Below, piece after piece: positions 10,702-21,461 of a DNA stretch of 64,000 nucleotides. The notes beneath the pieces were generated by a model. It searched no databases and was not told the DNA's origin. It saw only the letters and a program-made list of their open reading frames with translations. The translations under genes were made by a program, and so were the position numbers. How positions within the stretch are numbered: position 1 is the stretch's first letter; each line of letters begins with the position of its first letter. Source of the stretch: Allolobophora icterica (Eukaryota; Annelida; Clitellata; Crassiclitellata; Lumbricidae); assembly GCA_963556255.1 (NCBI GenBank), contig OY744612.1:19860068-19924067 (forward strand), given 5' to 3'.

Positions 10702-12433
10702 GGCCCAAAAAAATAATGGTGTGTTTCCGGTAACGCGACCGAGTCACTTTTTTGGCGCGACTCGGATAATTTTGGGAAAAAAATTTTTTAGTAACTCATT
10801 TCGTGTCAGAGTTGCAGCTTTCCGACAACTGAAACCTCACTTTCTGTGCCAGAGGTGCAGAATTGCGACATTACAGACCGTGGGAAACCAGCGGTCTTGC
10901 AATGTAAATAAGAGCACCGTTAATTAGAGCAACGAGATGCGTCGCCCGATGTGCAGACCTGCACGGGAAGGACTCAGGTCTAAGGATAATAAGAGCAAAA
11001 AATGGGCACAGTTTCCCATGGTCAGCTTTTACAAATGTGGGAGGGTTGCGGAGATAATAGACCCGAAAGTCGGCGATTTTCCCACGGTAATGCGCCAGGG
11101 TTATTAACCAAATCCAATCGTCGTCGTATTCAATGTATTATCAACATCTACGATTAATAATATTATCGTACGTATCATAGTAGGCTATGAGTAAAGTTTC
11201 CTTTATAGCAACCAGCCTCAAGGTCAGCCTCAGCCTCCTAAGCAACCAGCCCTGCCTATGGTCGCAATGGCGGCGGCTCGGTGCCGGCCCTCTATTCGGG
11301 GGTCCGCTATTCTGGGAGCCCACCGGAGTATACATACATACAATATACATACATACAACATACATACATACATGTACGCATACATACATGTATGCATACA
11401 TACATGTATGCATATATGCATACATACATACATTCATACATACAACATAGATACATGCATACATAAATGCATACATACATAAATGCATACATGCACATAT
11501 ACATTAATACACATAGAAATGCACACATACATACATGCATACATACATGCATACATACAACATACATACATGCATACATGAATGCATACATACACATATA
11601 CATTAATACACAAATGATCGTATACATACATACTTTCATACATACATACATACATACATACATACATACACATACATTCAACATACACACATACATACAA
11701 CATACATACAACATACATACAATATGCATACAACATACATACAATATACATACAACATACATGTACAACATACATTCTACATGTGCATACATACACATAT
11801 ACATTAATACACATATAAATGCACATATACAAACATACATGCATACATACATGCATACATATATACATACTTATATACATACATACATACAACATACATC
11901 CATGCATACATAAATGCATACATACACATATACACTAATACACATATAAATACATACATGATACATATATACATGCATATATACATACAACATACATACA
12001 TACATACAACATACATACATACATAAATGCATACATGCACATATACATTAATACATATATAAATGCACACAAAATACATACATACATCATATATACATAC
12101 ACACGCAACATACGTTAGACTATCGTTGATGGCTGCCAGAAAACGATATCAATGAACTACACTTGTGAAAATATTAGCTTTCTAGCATATATAAAGAAAA
12201 CATTTTTTAAATTTAATTTACTGACAAATAAGTTTAAAGAACATGGAACTGTTTTTAGGAAGGTGTTTATTTAGTGACATCTTCTTGTTCTCAAAACGTA
12301 AGAAAAAAAAAGGTGATACGGTCGCTATGAAATGGCATTGTATAAAAATATTTTAAAAAAAAGTATTTTCCTACCTACCTACCCACTTTTTTAAAACTCC
12401 GTTACCGGAAACACACCATTATTTTTTTTGGCC
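10702..12433. mobile_element. TIR element with TAA target duplication (PIF/Harbinger-like)
   Basis: About 34-bp termini: left GGCCCAAAAAAATAATGG then TGTGTTTCCGGTAACG, and the right end is its inverse, ending CCATTATTTTTTTTGGCC. They are flanked by TAA at 10699-10701 and 12434-12436. Three-base TAA duplication with GG-starting TIRs is typical of PIF/Harbinger; that assignment is inference. No transposase frame is present. The interior holds about 600 bp of unique sequence followed by a large ACAT array. Confidence 0.8.
11322..12112. repeat. Degenerate (ACAT)n array
   Basis: About 790 bp of imperfect CATA/ACAT units with TGCA and ACAACAT variants, all within the TIR element. Cys/Met/Tyr-rich and His/Thr-rich frames here are artefacts. 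Confidence 0.95.
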
Positions 12434-12436
12434 TAA

Positions 12437-12975
12437 TACATGTAATGTCATGTTCTCACTCTAACTTATTTTACCAAATGACAAGTGATGTTGATGGGCA
12501 GTGAAGTAAATGTGTTCACTGGAGTTTTAGCTGTTTACATTTGCCATGTAAACATAAATATGAGATAAATGGAAAGTAATAGTTACAGCATAATGTGGTT
12601 TATTCTACATGAACTTTAATGCTTAGTTTTAACTTCATGCTAAAAAAATGGCAGAAGTTACATGATCATTGATCACTGGTATTTCTCAGTCTAAATTATT
12701 TCTAAGCTTTCATTGTATGTTACATAGGCATATAAAAGCACATCCGTAAAACCAGTAATTTGAAAAAAATTAATAACACTGTTCAGTTCAAAATTTACAA
12801 TGATTACTAACACTCTGGCTTTTTATCAGTCCGTCCAGTAGTTTAAATTCTTGTGAATCTAAACACATCTTATCGCACAGCCTGGCCAAATCAAAAGACT
12901 GTGACATTCCAAGATCTTAAAAATTTTAATATAAGAATATCTTAAACAAATGACCAGGAGAAGAGAACAGTTTAC
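12437..12975. other. No gene seen
   Basis: AT-rich. If the block at 12976-13812 is an exon array, this is its downstream intron (a GTAAAC donor on the minus strand sits at 12970-12975). Confidence 0.4.
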
Positions 12976-13812
12976 CTCCGTGGAGTTCATTCTCCGGACT
13001 TGAAATGGGACTTAAAGAATCAGTCTGTTTGATTGGACTGTCTGAGGCAAGCTTTTTTGTTGAACTTTGAGCTGGGCTTTTGGAGGAAGGACCTTTTGTT
13101 GCACTTGCAGTTGGATCCTTTGAGGCTCAATCTTTTAAGCATGACTTTTGGCTGAACTTTATATAGAAACCTTTATGCGATTGTCAGCGGCGGAGGTTTT
13201 GTGCTCATCTGCTTTGCGTTGCATGGAAATGAAAGATACCTGTTTTTTTTATTTTTGTTTGGTTTTTCCGGACTTGAAATGAGACTTAAAGAGTCAGTCG
13301 TTTGATTGGACCGAGGGAAGATTTTGGTTGAACTTTGAGCTGGGCTGTTGGAGGAAGGATCTTTTGTTGTACTTGCAGTCGGATCCTTTGAAGCTTGATC
13401 CTTTGAGGCATGACTTTTGGCTGAATTTGAAGTTGGTGGATCTTTTGAAGTAAGATCTATTGCTAGAATTATGTTTGGATCCTTTGAAGCACCATATGAA
13501 CTAGTGGCTGGATCTTTGGGACCATGATCGCTGACTGGACTTTCTTTGTGTGATTGTCAGCGGCAGAGATTCTGTGTTCGTCTGCTTTGCACTGTATGCT
13601 TTCAGATCTGAGCAGATCTGAAATCCATGTCTTTTTTTATTTTATTTTATTTTTTTCGCTTTTGGTCGTTTCTTCTGCCTCTTTGGCATAATAGAAGTGG
13701 TTCATGACCGATGGCTGGACCTTCTACAGAAACCCTCGTATGATTGTCAATGGCAGAGGTTCTGTGTTCATCTGCTTTGCGTTGTATGCTCTCAGATCTG
13801 AACAGATGTTGC
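12976..13812 (-). pseudogene. Duplicated exon-like block, Ser-Lys-Asp-Pro-rich frame
   Basis: Three partial copies of one block (about 12976-13260, 13261-13630 and 13711-13812; the first two are offset by 274 bp). On the minus strand, copy 2 has a stop-free frame of low-complexity sequence (TSKDPPTSNSAKSHASKD, then TASTTKDPSSNSPAQSSTK). Copy 1 has the matching ASKDPTASATKGPSSKSPAQ, SLSPISSPENELHG and ends at a good splice donor (GGAG/GTAAAC at 12976/12975). Copy 1 carries a one-base length difference and an in-frame stop upstream, copy 2 lacks the donor, and copy 3 keeps a TTTCTGTAG acceptor-like site. This looks like a duplicated, partly decayed exon of an unrecognised gene. Intrinsically disordered protein would be expected. 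It could also be non-coding. Confidence 0.35.
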
Positions 13813-14305
13813 AGGCTCCTACCATCAACAAAATCACACCACAATAATACCATCACAAATGCCATCAATTCACCAATTTTAAATTGACATAAAATTTAGA
13901 AAATCGACTTAAGATTAATTCAACATCAGTGTGTCACCCAATCAGTTAATTTCTAATCTCAGTTCAGCTGAGGGTCATAATTATACAGGCAAGTTATTTT
14001 TAATCTGCAAACAGGTAAAGTAAGGCAAATGTAAATTTAAATGTAAATTTAACACAAACTTTACATGGTGCACTTCATCAAGTTTAGCATATTGGCAGCT
14101 ATTCCTTGGGATATTTTAAAGTTAATCATCCTTTGGTAGTAATTTAAAACTTAAGAGATTCCCTTAAAATTTCCCAATAAGATTGAAACTCTTTTTTGAC
14201 TACGTGCTATCTGCTATCATTGCCACTGCAACTGTAGCTGTTGTGTAAAGGGAAAAATGAAATGAGAAGCAAAGAAACAAGATGAATTACTTAAAAGCCA
14301 CCTAC
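13813..14305. other. No gene seen (possible intron)
   Basis: AT-rich sequence between the two exon-like segments on the minus strand. Confidence 0.4.
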
Positions 14306-14456
14306 CTAGAACACAGTTTCAGAGCAGTGCTGCCATCTGGCAGATGAATAGTTAACTCTTGATCCTCTGGTGACGATGCTGTAGTTGCTGCTGCTGAAGG
14401 TCCATTCATTTCGTCTGGTTCCTGAGCAGCAGTCAGTGAACATGGAATCGGAGGAC
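14306..14456 (-). CDS. Putative internal exon of an unrecognised gene
   Basis: A minus-strand frame bounded by an acceptor (GGTGCACAG, then exon base 14456) and a donor (TTCTAG/GTAGGT at 14306/14305). It reads GPPIPCSLTAAQEPDEMNG, then an Ala/Thr/Ser stretch, then EDQELTIHLPDGSTALKL. The last segment has the look of a folded beta-strand motif (ubiquitin-like or similar), but I recognise no family. Its codon use is more protein-like than the surrounding AT-rich DNA. It lies 0.5 kb upstream of the Ser-Lys-Asp-Pro block on the same strand, so both may belong to one transcript. It could be a chance frame. Confidence 0.4.
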
Positions 14457-15332
14457 CTGTGCACCAGCCAAACGCAATTCCTGTGTAGAGATTTTCGATC
14501 ATTATTATTCTACACTTAGCTACGTCATACACATATGAATTTGAAAACACAGGCTTTTAATGCTAAAACCATGCAGTGTTAAATGTTTTTTGCTGACAGT
14601 GTTCAATGTTCATTGTGGAAAAATAGTGCATATTGGTGATTTTTTTAGTTAAACTTTTTAGTTAGCAACTAAAAATGTTTAGTTAAACTATGGTTTTAAC
14701 TAAACTAATTTTTTTAGTTAAACTTCATCCTTAACTAAAAACTTTTAGTTAAACTAACAGTTAGCAACTTTTCAGTTAACTATTGCCCATCACTGGATTT
14801 TCCTTAGAAGCAACCATCATCTGGTGCTCTGTGCATCATGAAAACGGCGCTAGAAAAGTTATATTAGATAATTAGACCTTTTACCTAGGCCTATCCTGGG
14901 ACCATATTAGTCCCAGGCCTATCCTATATATACCTTATTCAATTTGTTATTAAATGAAATTTTCAATTCTTACGTTTAATTTCGACTTCTGCCTGCTTTG
15001 ATGTTCTGTTCGAGGTTTTAATTCGTGTTGATAAGTCAGTTATTCATCGCTTTGCGATTCCTGGATTTAACAATTCTTAGTCGAACCTGAGACTAATATT
15101 AGTCCCAGGTCGAACTTCGATGGAATTTGAACATTTTTATGCTCAACGTTCTCGATGATTTCTGGTCGAAATGACAATTTCTTCGCACCATCGAGTCTTT
15201 GTCGATTTGCGTCTTCAAAAAAAGGAAGTTTTTCGTCGAATTTCGATTTTTTAAATGACATTTTCGGTAAATTTCTGTTGGAAATGTCTCGTCTGATCTC
15301 TTCCAAGGCGAGCTATCAGATGTTTATGACGT
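14457..15332. other. No confident gene; short palindromes
   Basis: Contains GTTTAGTTAAACT-type self-complementary repeats (14640-14770), CCTGGGACCATATTAGTCCCAGG (14895-14920) as a stem and a 15077-15117 inverted repeat around CTAATATTAG. A minus-strand frame at 15067-15306 is Lys/Glu-rich (PKMSFKKSKFDEKLPFFED) but has no splice context that I can defend. Confidence 0.4.
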
Positions 15333-15340
15333 CATCTGAG

Positions 15341-16302
15341 CAGTGTTGCCAGTGAGGTTTTTCAGATTTCCCCAGAATTCGGTCCAAAAAATCCCTAGAA
15401 ATCCCCAGATTATACAAACACAATTTCTTTAACACTCCGTTGATAGATTTGAGATATTTTAACACTATTTAACAGTAAAATACTTACTTACAGTTACATT
15501 AGTAACAAAATATTCCTCAAATCAGTGGAAACAAAAATTCTGACTTGTTATTTTTGAAAATTTCACTTGTCAAAACTCAAAGTTGTCGGGAGTCGGCTTC
15601 CAAGTCGACAAATCAATGACAACTTCTGTTTCATCAAGATCATATGACTGCTTCACGGAACAGCCAGCGTGTTTCACAAAACTCAAAACCTTATGTTTCT
15701 GGGCCTGAACTAGGCCTACATTTTGTATTAACTGGAACTGGAGATTTCTTTTACTACTATGCGACAAATAGAAGCAGGCATTCCTTATGAAAATTTCAAG
15801 CTAAGATGGTAGGCGGTTGCGGACAGCACTTGCAGAAACTTAAAGTGCAAATGAATGACAGAAATTTGTGTATTACTTCAAGCCACTCAAAGTGGGCAAC
15901 GCTGTACTGCATCACATAGTCAGCATTGCGCTTCAGTTACATTTTTCAGCAATTATGCTGTCTGGAAACAATTTTGCTTACAACATTCAATCAAATGATT
16001 AGTTTGCAATAACGCAGTATTATCAAAGATCTTAGAGTCTACGACTCTAAGATCTTTGGTATTATGCTCTGCCATGAAAGCCGTCAACAATATCTTCGCT
16101 TTAGCAATTATGTCTTGGAGACAGGGCAGAAAACAAGAGAAACATAGTTTTTAATGCTCAGTGCTCACAAAATACATACATTTTCAATGCAAATGACCAA
16201 AATAGTCAAATTTCCCCAGATTTGTCCAAAAAATCCCCAGATCCCCAGACGAAGGCCTAAATCCCCAGATCTAGGGAAAAATCCCCAGCTCTGGCAACAC
16301 TG
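15341..16302. mobile_element. hAT-type element, 962 bp, 8-bp TSD
   Basis: Termini CAGTGTTGCCAG and CTGGCAACACTG are perfect 12-bp inverted repeats. The flanks are identical 8-bp duplications CATCTGAG at 15333-15340 and 16303-16310. Subterminal CCCCAGAT/ATCCCCAG motifs are repeated. A minus-strand frame at 15570-15767 has no match I recognise. A 19-bp-arm palindrome is at 16021-16061. The 8-bp duplication and CAGTG ends are hallmarks of hAT transposons. Confidence 0.92.
16021..16061. repeat. Palindrome inside the hAT element
   Basis: Arms 16021-16039 and 16043-16061 match with one mismatch around a TAC spacer (core AAAGATCTTAGAGTC). Confidence 0.9.
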
Positions 16303-16428
16303 CATCTGAGCAATAATCGCAAATGACGTCTATATTGTATATACGATTGTACGTCATAAGTATATTGTCGTTTTATTCTTCAAGTAAGTAAGTAACTTAC
16401 CGGCCATGGCACATTCTGGCCTACTATG

Positions 16429-17031
16429 CAGTGGCGGCGATCTTGTCTGAGAGGTGGGGGGGGACAAAGTCGGTCATGGTCACCGAAGATAATTTTATTC
16501 TCCCCAAAAAAATTTCTTACTACAAATTCATATCCAAAAAATTTCCAATTCATCAAAGTTGATGACCTTTTTTATAGTCTTTCACCTCTTTTACAACTTT
16601 TTTTAACAGTCAACAAACACAAAATTTTTGGTCCGTAGACTTTTTCTGCATTTTTTAGTCATTCACCTCTTTTTACTACTTTCTTCGGGTCTTCCACTCC
16701 CAACAACAATGTCATAATGTCCTTTCTTAGAAATTCGTCTACAACGTTTATTACCTTTCTTTTAAAATTCTTCCCCAAATAATATTAACACTTTTTAAAA
16801 CCAATTTCTTCTTCTTTCTTTGAATTTTCGGGGGACACTTCTGCTCAAAAATTGAGTTTTTACCTCATCTGGTCAAAAAGGCAGTGAAAACCCTCACGCA
16901 CAATTACATTTCTTCGCCTTTTTGGGGGGTTTCTTCAAAAAGTGTGGGGGGACAAATATGTATATGGTGTGTCCCCCCACTCTTAAAGGTGGGGGACATG
17001 TCCCCCCCGTCCCCCATGATCGCCGCCCATG
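16429..17031. mobile_element. hAT-type element, 603 bp, 8-bp TSD
   Basis: Left end CAGTGGCGGCGATC, right end GATCGCCGCCCATG (12 of 14 inverted matches). Identical 8-bp duplications CTACTATG at 16421-16428 and 17032-17039. G-rich and C-rich subterminal tracts. No transposase recognised, so non-autonomous. Confidence 0.93.
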
Positions 17032-17232
17032 CTACTATGTATTTCTTCTACTATAGGCCTACGTCCAAGATAATCTTTGCTAGACGTATTATCGTCTCCT
17101 AGCGTAGTAATAGCACGCGCCCTTAACGATTTGAAAAATTAATGGTCTGCTTGCAACGCAAATCACGTGTACCCCTAGGCGCAATATTCGGGAGATACGA
17201 TAGGTACCCATACCCTACTTTTTGACTGGAAG

Positions 17233-17405
17233 GTGACTCCCAGGATATTCATCGAGGTCACTGTATGCACGCCCTGACGCAACGTAGGAGGGTCAGCACA
17301 TCTGCGTCCGAGCGACCATCTCCCTGGACCTCGCCTGGTTGAGTCGAAGGTTGTTCAACTGGGCGCAAGACATCACCCTCCAGTTCCTTGTACACCATGA
17401 CCCGC
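17233..17405 (-). pseudogene. LINE ORF2 fragment, near-identical to 5854-6029
   Basis: The minus strand repeats the plus-strand sequence at 5854-6029 with a 3-base deletion and about three substitutions, and then stops abruptly on both sides. It joins directly to the truncated TIR element at 17406. Confidence 0.9.
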
Positions 17406-17746
17406 AAAAGTGTACGTACGCAAAATAAATTTCTAATTATGACGTCCACATTAGCCTATTTATAACTCTGTATTGTCCGATGGCATTTTATTACATTATA
17501 TAAAAGCCATGTGCAGTTATTCTGTGCTGTGAACGAGACACCTATAATTTGTCTATATTGGCCCTTACTCATCCATCAATCTGGCCTAAAGTGCAGACTT
17601 TCGAGACACTCTGCAGCTTCGGGGGGGAGGGTGTTGCGTCAAGTGTACGTACGCGGGGGGGGGGGTGTGGAAGAAAGTACGCCTGCGAACAGGGGAAGGG
17701 GTCCAATTTTCCCGGATTTTTGCGTACGTAATATATGGATGGCCCC
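17406..17746 (-). mobile_element. Truncated second copy of the 7929-8379 TIR element
   Basis: Inverted copy of 7929-8282. Its intact end (ACGTAATATATGGATGGCCCC) abuts TA at 17747-17748. The other TIR is missing and replaced by LINE sequence at 17405. Confidence 0.88.
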
Positions 17747-17748
17747 TA

Positions 17749-18150
17749 ACCACTACGGTTTTGACAAAGCTAGGTAATGTCCATCGGTAGACATGTCCAC
17801 GCCAGAGCGCCATCTAGTGTATGTATCGTTGGAACTTTTGAAATATGGCAGAACACGGTCGCAGCTACTGACTGGTCAATTGGAAACTGAAACAAGAGCG
17901 AAAGGAAGCGGGCGTACGCACCGATGTCCGTAGAGTAACTGGAGAATAGCAGTAAAGGCATGGAAGGTAGAGGAAGAACGGGTTGCAGTGGGAGATTTTC
18001 CCAATGGGATATTTTGCCGAACAAGCACACAGGTGTTCTGCACGACATAGGCCTAGGCCTACTACGCTACTTCTAAGGCAAATCTTACACAAGCAAATCA
18101 ACAACAAAAGTCAAGTGGATTTATCATTGTGTACTGTATTTACAAAGATT
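17749..18150. other. No gene seen
   Basis: Mixed sequence with no supported exon or element end. Confidence 0.4.
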
Positions 18151-18159
18151 CTGTCAAGC

Positions 18160-18320
18160 AGTGTGTAATCTAGTCCCCCTGTTCTGGGGAGGGAAACAAG
18201 GTTTCTCGGGGGGGGGGGGGGGGGGAATTTCCCCCAAAAAGGTCTCTGCCTTACAATATTGCCGAGTTCTGGGGGGGGAAACTTCAATTCTGGGGGGGGA
18301 AATTTCCCCCCCAAAAGACG
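18160..18320. repeat. G-run and C-run cluster
   Basis: Includes a G run of about 18 bases near 18209-18226 and repeated TTCTGGGGGGGGAAA segments, with complementary TTTCCCCCC tracts, giving imperfect inverted structure. Confidence 0.8.
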
Positions 18321-18399
18321 TCTAGATTAAACACTGTCTGTCAAGTATCAAGTTCAGTCCAGAGAATGTATGAACAAGTCAGCAAGTTCTGCTTACACG

Positions 18400-18640
18400 C
18401 ATTAATTTCCGCCACACACTCAATTCCGTTCCACATGTTTCATATTCAATTCCGCAACACACTAAACCCGTTACACATTCCATTCCGTTACACATTCAAC
18501 TTTGCAACACAAACCAACTGACATTACACATTCAATCTCCTTACTCGTTCAATTTCACTCACACGTTCAACTTCATTACGCGTTCAACTTCATTACACGT
18601 TCAATTCCATTCAGCAAATTTACATATAACTCAGTAAATT
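18400..18640. repeat. Degenerate 18-20 bp tandem repeat
   Basis: Loose tandem copies of ACACATTCAATTCCGTTAC-like units. Confidence 0.75.
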
Positions 18641-18717
18641 CTGCAACAGTTTCATTATAAGCCACACTTCCAGCTTATGCAGTGTTATCACAAATCCTCT
18701 ACAATGTTAATTCAATA

Positions 18718-18873
18718 CACTGGGACCTCCCTTATAACACACCTTGTTATTACACAAATACTGATTAACATGGCCCAGGCATCCCAATGCAAATCAAAGC
18801 AGACATATTAATGCAACCTAACTAATGTACACTATTTTGTGTGACTTCGGTGTTGTATAAGGAGGTCCCATAG
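18718..18873. mobile_element. Short MITE with TA duplication (pogo/Tigger-like TIR)
   Basis: Left CACTGGGACCTCCCTTATA, right inverse of CTATGGGACCTCCTTATA, flanked by TA at 18716-18717 and 18874-18875. ACCTCC...TTATA termini and TA duplication resemble pogo/Tigger-type elements. The 156-bp length gives no coding capacity. Confidence 0.78.
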
Positions 18874-18875
18874 TA

Positions 18876-20754
18876 TCTAGATTACGAATGCCCTGTTTAC
18901 AAAATCCTTTATCTCCTAAAACTTGGTTTCTCGCGGCTCTCGCTTGATCACATCCCATTATCAAATCTGCATCATATAGAACTCATAAAACCACCAAATA
19001 CAAAACAGCTTAAATTCGTCACAACTAAAGCCTTCTATCAATGTAAAATTAAAATTTGATTTTGCAACCAAAAGTTTTATCTTCTTTATCCACATTAAAT
19101 ATATCCCAACTGTTAGATATGTACTTATGGCTCAATTTGTTTCTTAAAATCATAGCTGTTTTGTCAACTGTTCAACCCCTTATAAGCTAACATTTATCAA
19201 ACTATTATGTCAATTAAATCCTCAATCTTCTTAAACCGAATTAGTAAACAAATTAAGTATCCTTATCATCAACTATATTATTTCACTGAACCTCAACTTT
19301 TCTTAGACACGTAATTTACTAATTTATGCATCAAATGTTAAATCATGTATAACCATTAAACTTCAACTATTACACTCTAAATTCACTAAAGTTAAACTAA
19401 ATCAAACCTCAATCCCTTAATCTCAGCTGCCAAATGCAGGCTCGCCAGTTGTCAATTAGTGCAGAATAAATACTACCACTTGCCAATCACCTTAACAAAC
19501 ATTTCCACCACTTTGCCATTTGCCATGTAATATTCGCAAAGAACAGCCTGCAGTGGGTTGTCATTGGCTTGGTTTCGAACAGACACATCAAGAACAAATA
19601 ATTCCAATCATTTATATAGTGCTGCTCAAACTGCAACACAAACAAGAGGCGCTCTCTGCACTAGCCTATTATGATGCTAAATGTCGATAAATACATACAT
19701 AATTGCCATAACTTCTCGCATTCGATACAAAACAGGAGTTTTAAAAGAATTACTGAAAGTTAGGAATACATCACGAGGAGTCAAGGACTATCCGTTACAA
19801 ATGCGACTCCATCTTAGACTACGTTGATAGGAAATCTTAGCTGTTCCAAGTCAGGATAGAGAAGGAGTATGCTGCGGTGCGGTTGCCGCCAACCCAGGCA
19901 ACAACCGTAGCAACAGAAACAAAATAAGCGTTGCATTTGACCATTTTGTTCGATCGTGGTTTCCGTGTGTTAGGTCAGGTCGTCAGGAGCGCTTCTGACG
20001 AATCTCTCTTGAAGTGGTGCTATATAAATCTGTAGACTGACGAAAGGACTAAGTACTAAGTAAGTTACTACAATGGGAAACCATCGATACACACAAGCAC
20101 GCACGCACACACAAGCAGACGAACAAAAGCATCAAAATGTTATTATTACGAGCAGCAACAATAAATGTAATAATAATCTTACGAGAAGATGAACAGTCCC
20201 ATTGTACTAAATCTGAGAACCATGTGTTGGTGACAGTGTTTCTTAGCCCTGGCGTACATAGATGGCTGTTCTGCCCTTTTTAAGTAAATGAGTAAGTAAG
20301 TATTTTCTTTATTTATGACGCCTGGATCGTCCCAAAGATAGTTTACGGCAGTGTATATATTTAGTGCTGCCGATTGCTGTAGGGACACTGGTCACACTGA
20401 TATCTTGGAAAACATTTCTGCCATGGTGGGCATTTTAACCTCTGAACTCAGAATTTACACCACAGCTTACATTAACCACTTGTACATCTCTCAGTAACCG
20501 TAATTACAATTATTTTACAATTTAATATGAATAATTACGTGGCCGGTGATCCAAACAATGCTTGTATTGTTTGTTGTAGCAAAGTTCTTAAAACTACATC
20601 CATATGAAATTACCTGAAATATTGGATAACACAACAACAAAACGAACGATGATAAAATAATTGTAAACCGTCAACCTGGGGAGGGCCAGTCGGTGTGCGG
20701 AACCACGCACTGAGGCGGCTTCACCGGTTAGCCTCAAACGGACGACGGGTCAGA
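18876..20754. other. No gene seen; SINE tail fragments
   Basis: AT-rich. A SINE tail (AGTGGTGCTATATAAATC) is at about 20020-20040, and a minus-strand LINE tail with ACTTACTTACTC is at about 20285-20320. Confidence 0.45.
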
Positions 20755-20862
20755 ATGTGGCATCTTCTGCTGCCCATTGTATTGTGCATGCTGTTTTTAT
20801 TACTACCAGGTGTACTTGCAAGTGTAAACTTCAAATCTCAAAGTGTTACTTTTAAGCTCTAA
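20755..20862 (+). CDS. Short frame with signal-peptide-like N-terminus
   Basis: A 35-codon frame beginning MWHLLLPIVLCMLFLLLPG and continuing VLASVNFKSQ, with stop at 20860-20862. The hydrophobic core of about 17 residues and the small residues after it resemble a secretory signal peptide with a cleavage site near VLA-S. It is preceded by a CpG-rich leader (20680-20750). No protein family recognised. It could be the first exon of a secreted protein, the 5' end of a retroelement ORF, or chance. Confidence 0.25.
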   Translation: MWHLLLPIVLCMLFLLLPGVLASVNFKSQSVTFKL

Positions 20863-21021
20863 TTCAGGGCACCATCTGTTCACGATCACTATCGTACTAT
20901 GTCAAATCAGAGGGGTTTGTCCAGAATTGTGACAGACCTTCTTCAGCCACACAGTTTTATTCGTCTACGACACACATACCTCTCAAACACATAAATCCAG
21001 TCAAAAATAATAATAATAATG

Positions 21022-21046
21022 ATTCTTCATAATAATAACTGTGAAC

Positions 21047-21097
<51 letters not shown>

Positions 21098-21347
21098 GAG
21101 GCCGTTCCAGATGATTTACTTATTTTAATTAATATTTAAGTCCCCGAGGGCTCATATGTACCTTGGGGCAAAAAAAAATAATAATTTAGACTAATGCTTG
21201 TAATAAATCACTCCACTGCAACAAGCCATAACAAGAACCAAATTAAAAGTAACAATAATAATAATAATAGCCGTTCCAGACTCTTAACTGTTTTAGTAAT
21301 CTTAAAGTCCCTGAGGGATCTTTTTTACCTTGGGGCAAAAAAAAAAA

Positions 21348-21380
<33 letters not shown>

Positions 21381-21461
21381 TTAGAATAATGGTTGTAATA
21401 AATCACTGTACTGCAACAAGCCATAACAAGAACCAAATTAAAAGTGACAATAATAATAATT
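21022..21461 (+). repeat. Tandemly duplicated LINE 3' end with (AAT)n
   Basis: Copy 1 (about 21100-21269) and copy 2 (about 21270-21461) share GCCGTTCCAGA, AAAGTCCCTGAGGG-like, TACCTTGGGGCAAAAAAA, AATAAATCACT and CTGCAACAAGCCATAACAAG. Each contains an A run followed by AAT units, and an AAT array precedes copy 1. The GAGGG...CCTTGGGGC-A(n) motif matches the LINE tail at 665-766. Confidence 0.85.

Noticed and set aside
11141..12079. Several 60-180 codon frames rich in Cys/Met/Tyr or His/Thr
   Set aside because: Products of the ACAT array inside a mobile element.
15067..15306. Lys/Glu-rich minus-strand frame (PKMSFKKSKFDEKLP) as a gene
   Set aside because: No family match, no convincing splice sites, and embedded among palindromic and transposon sequence; kept only as a note.
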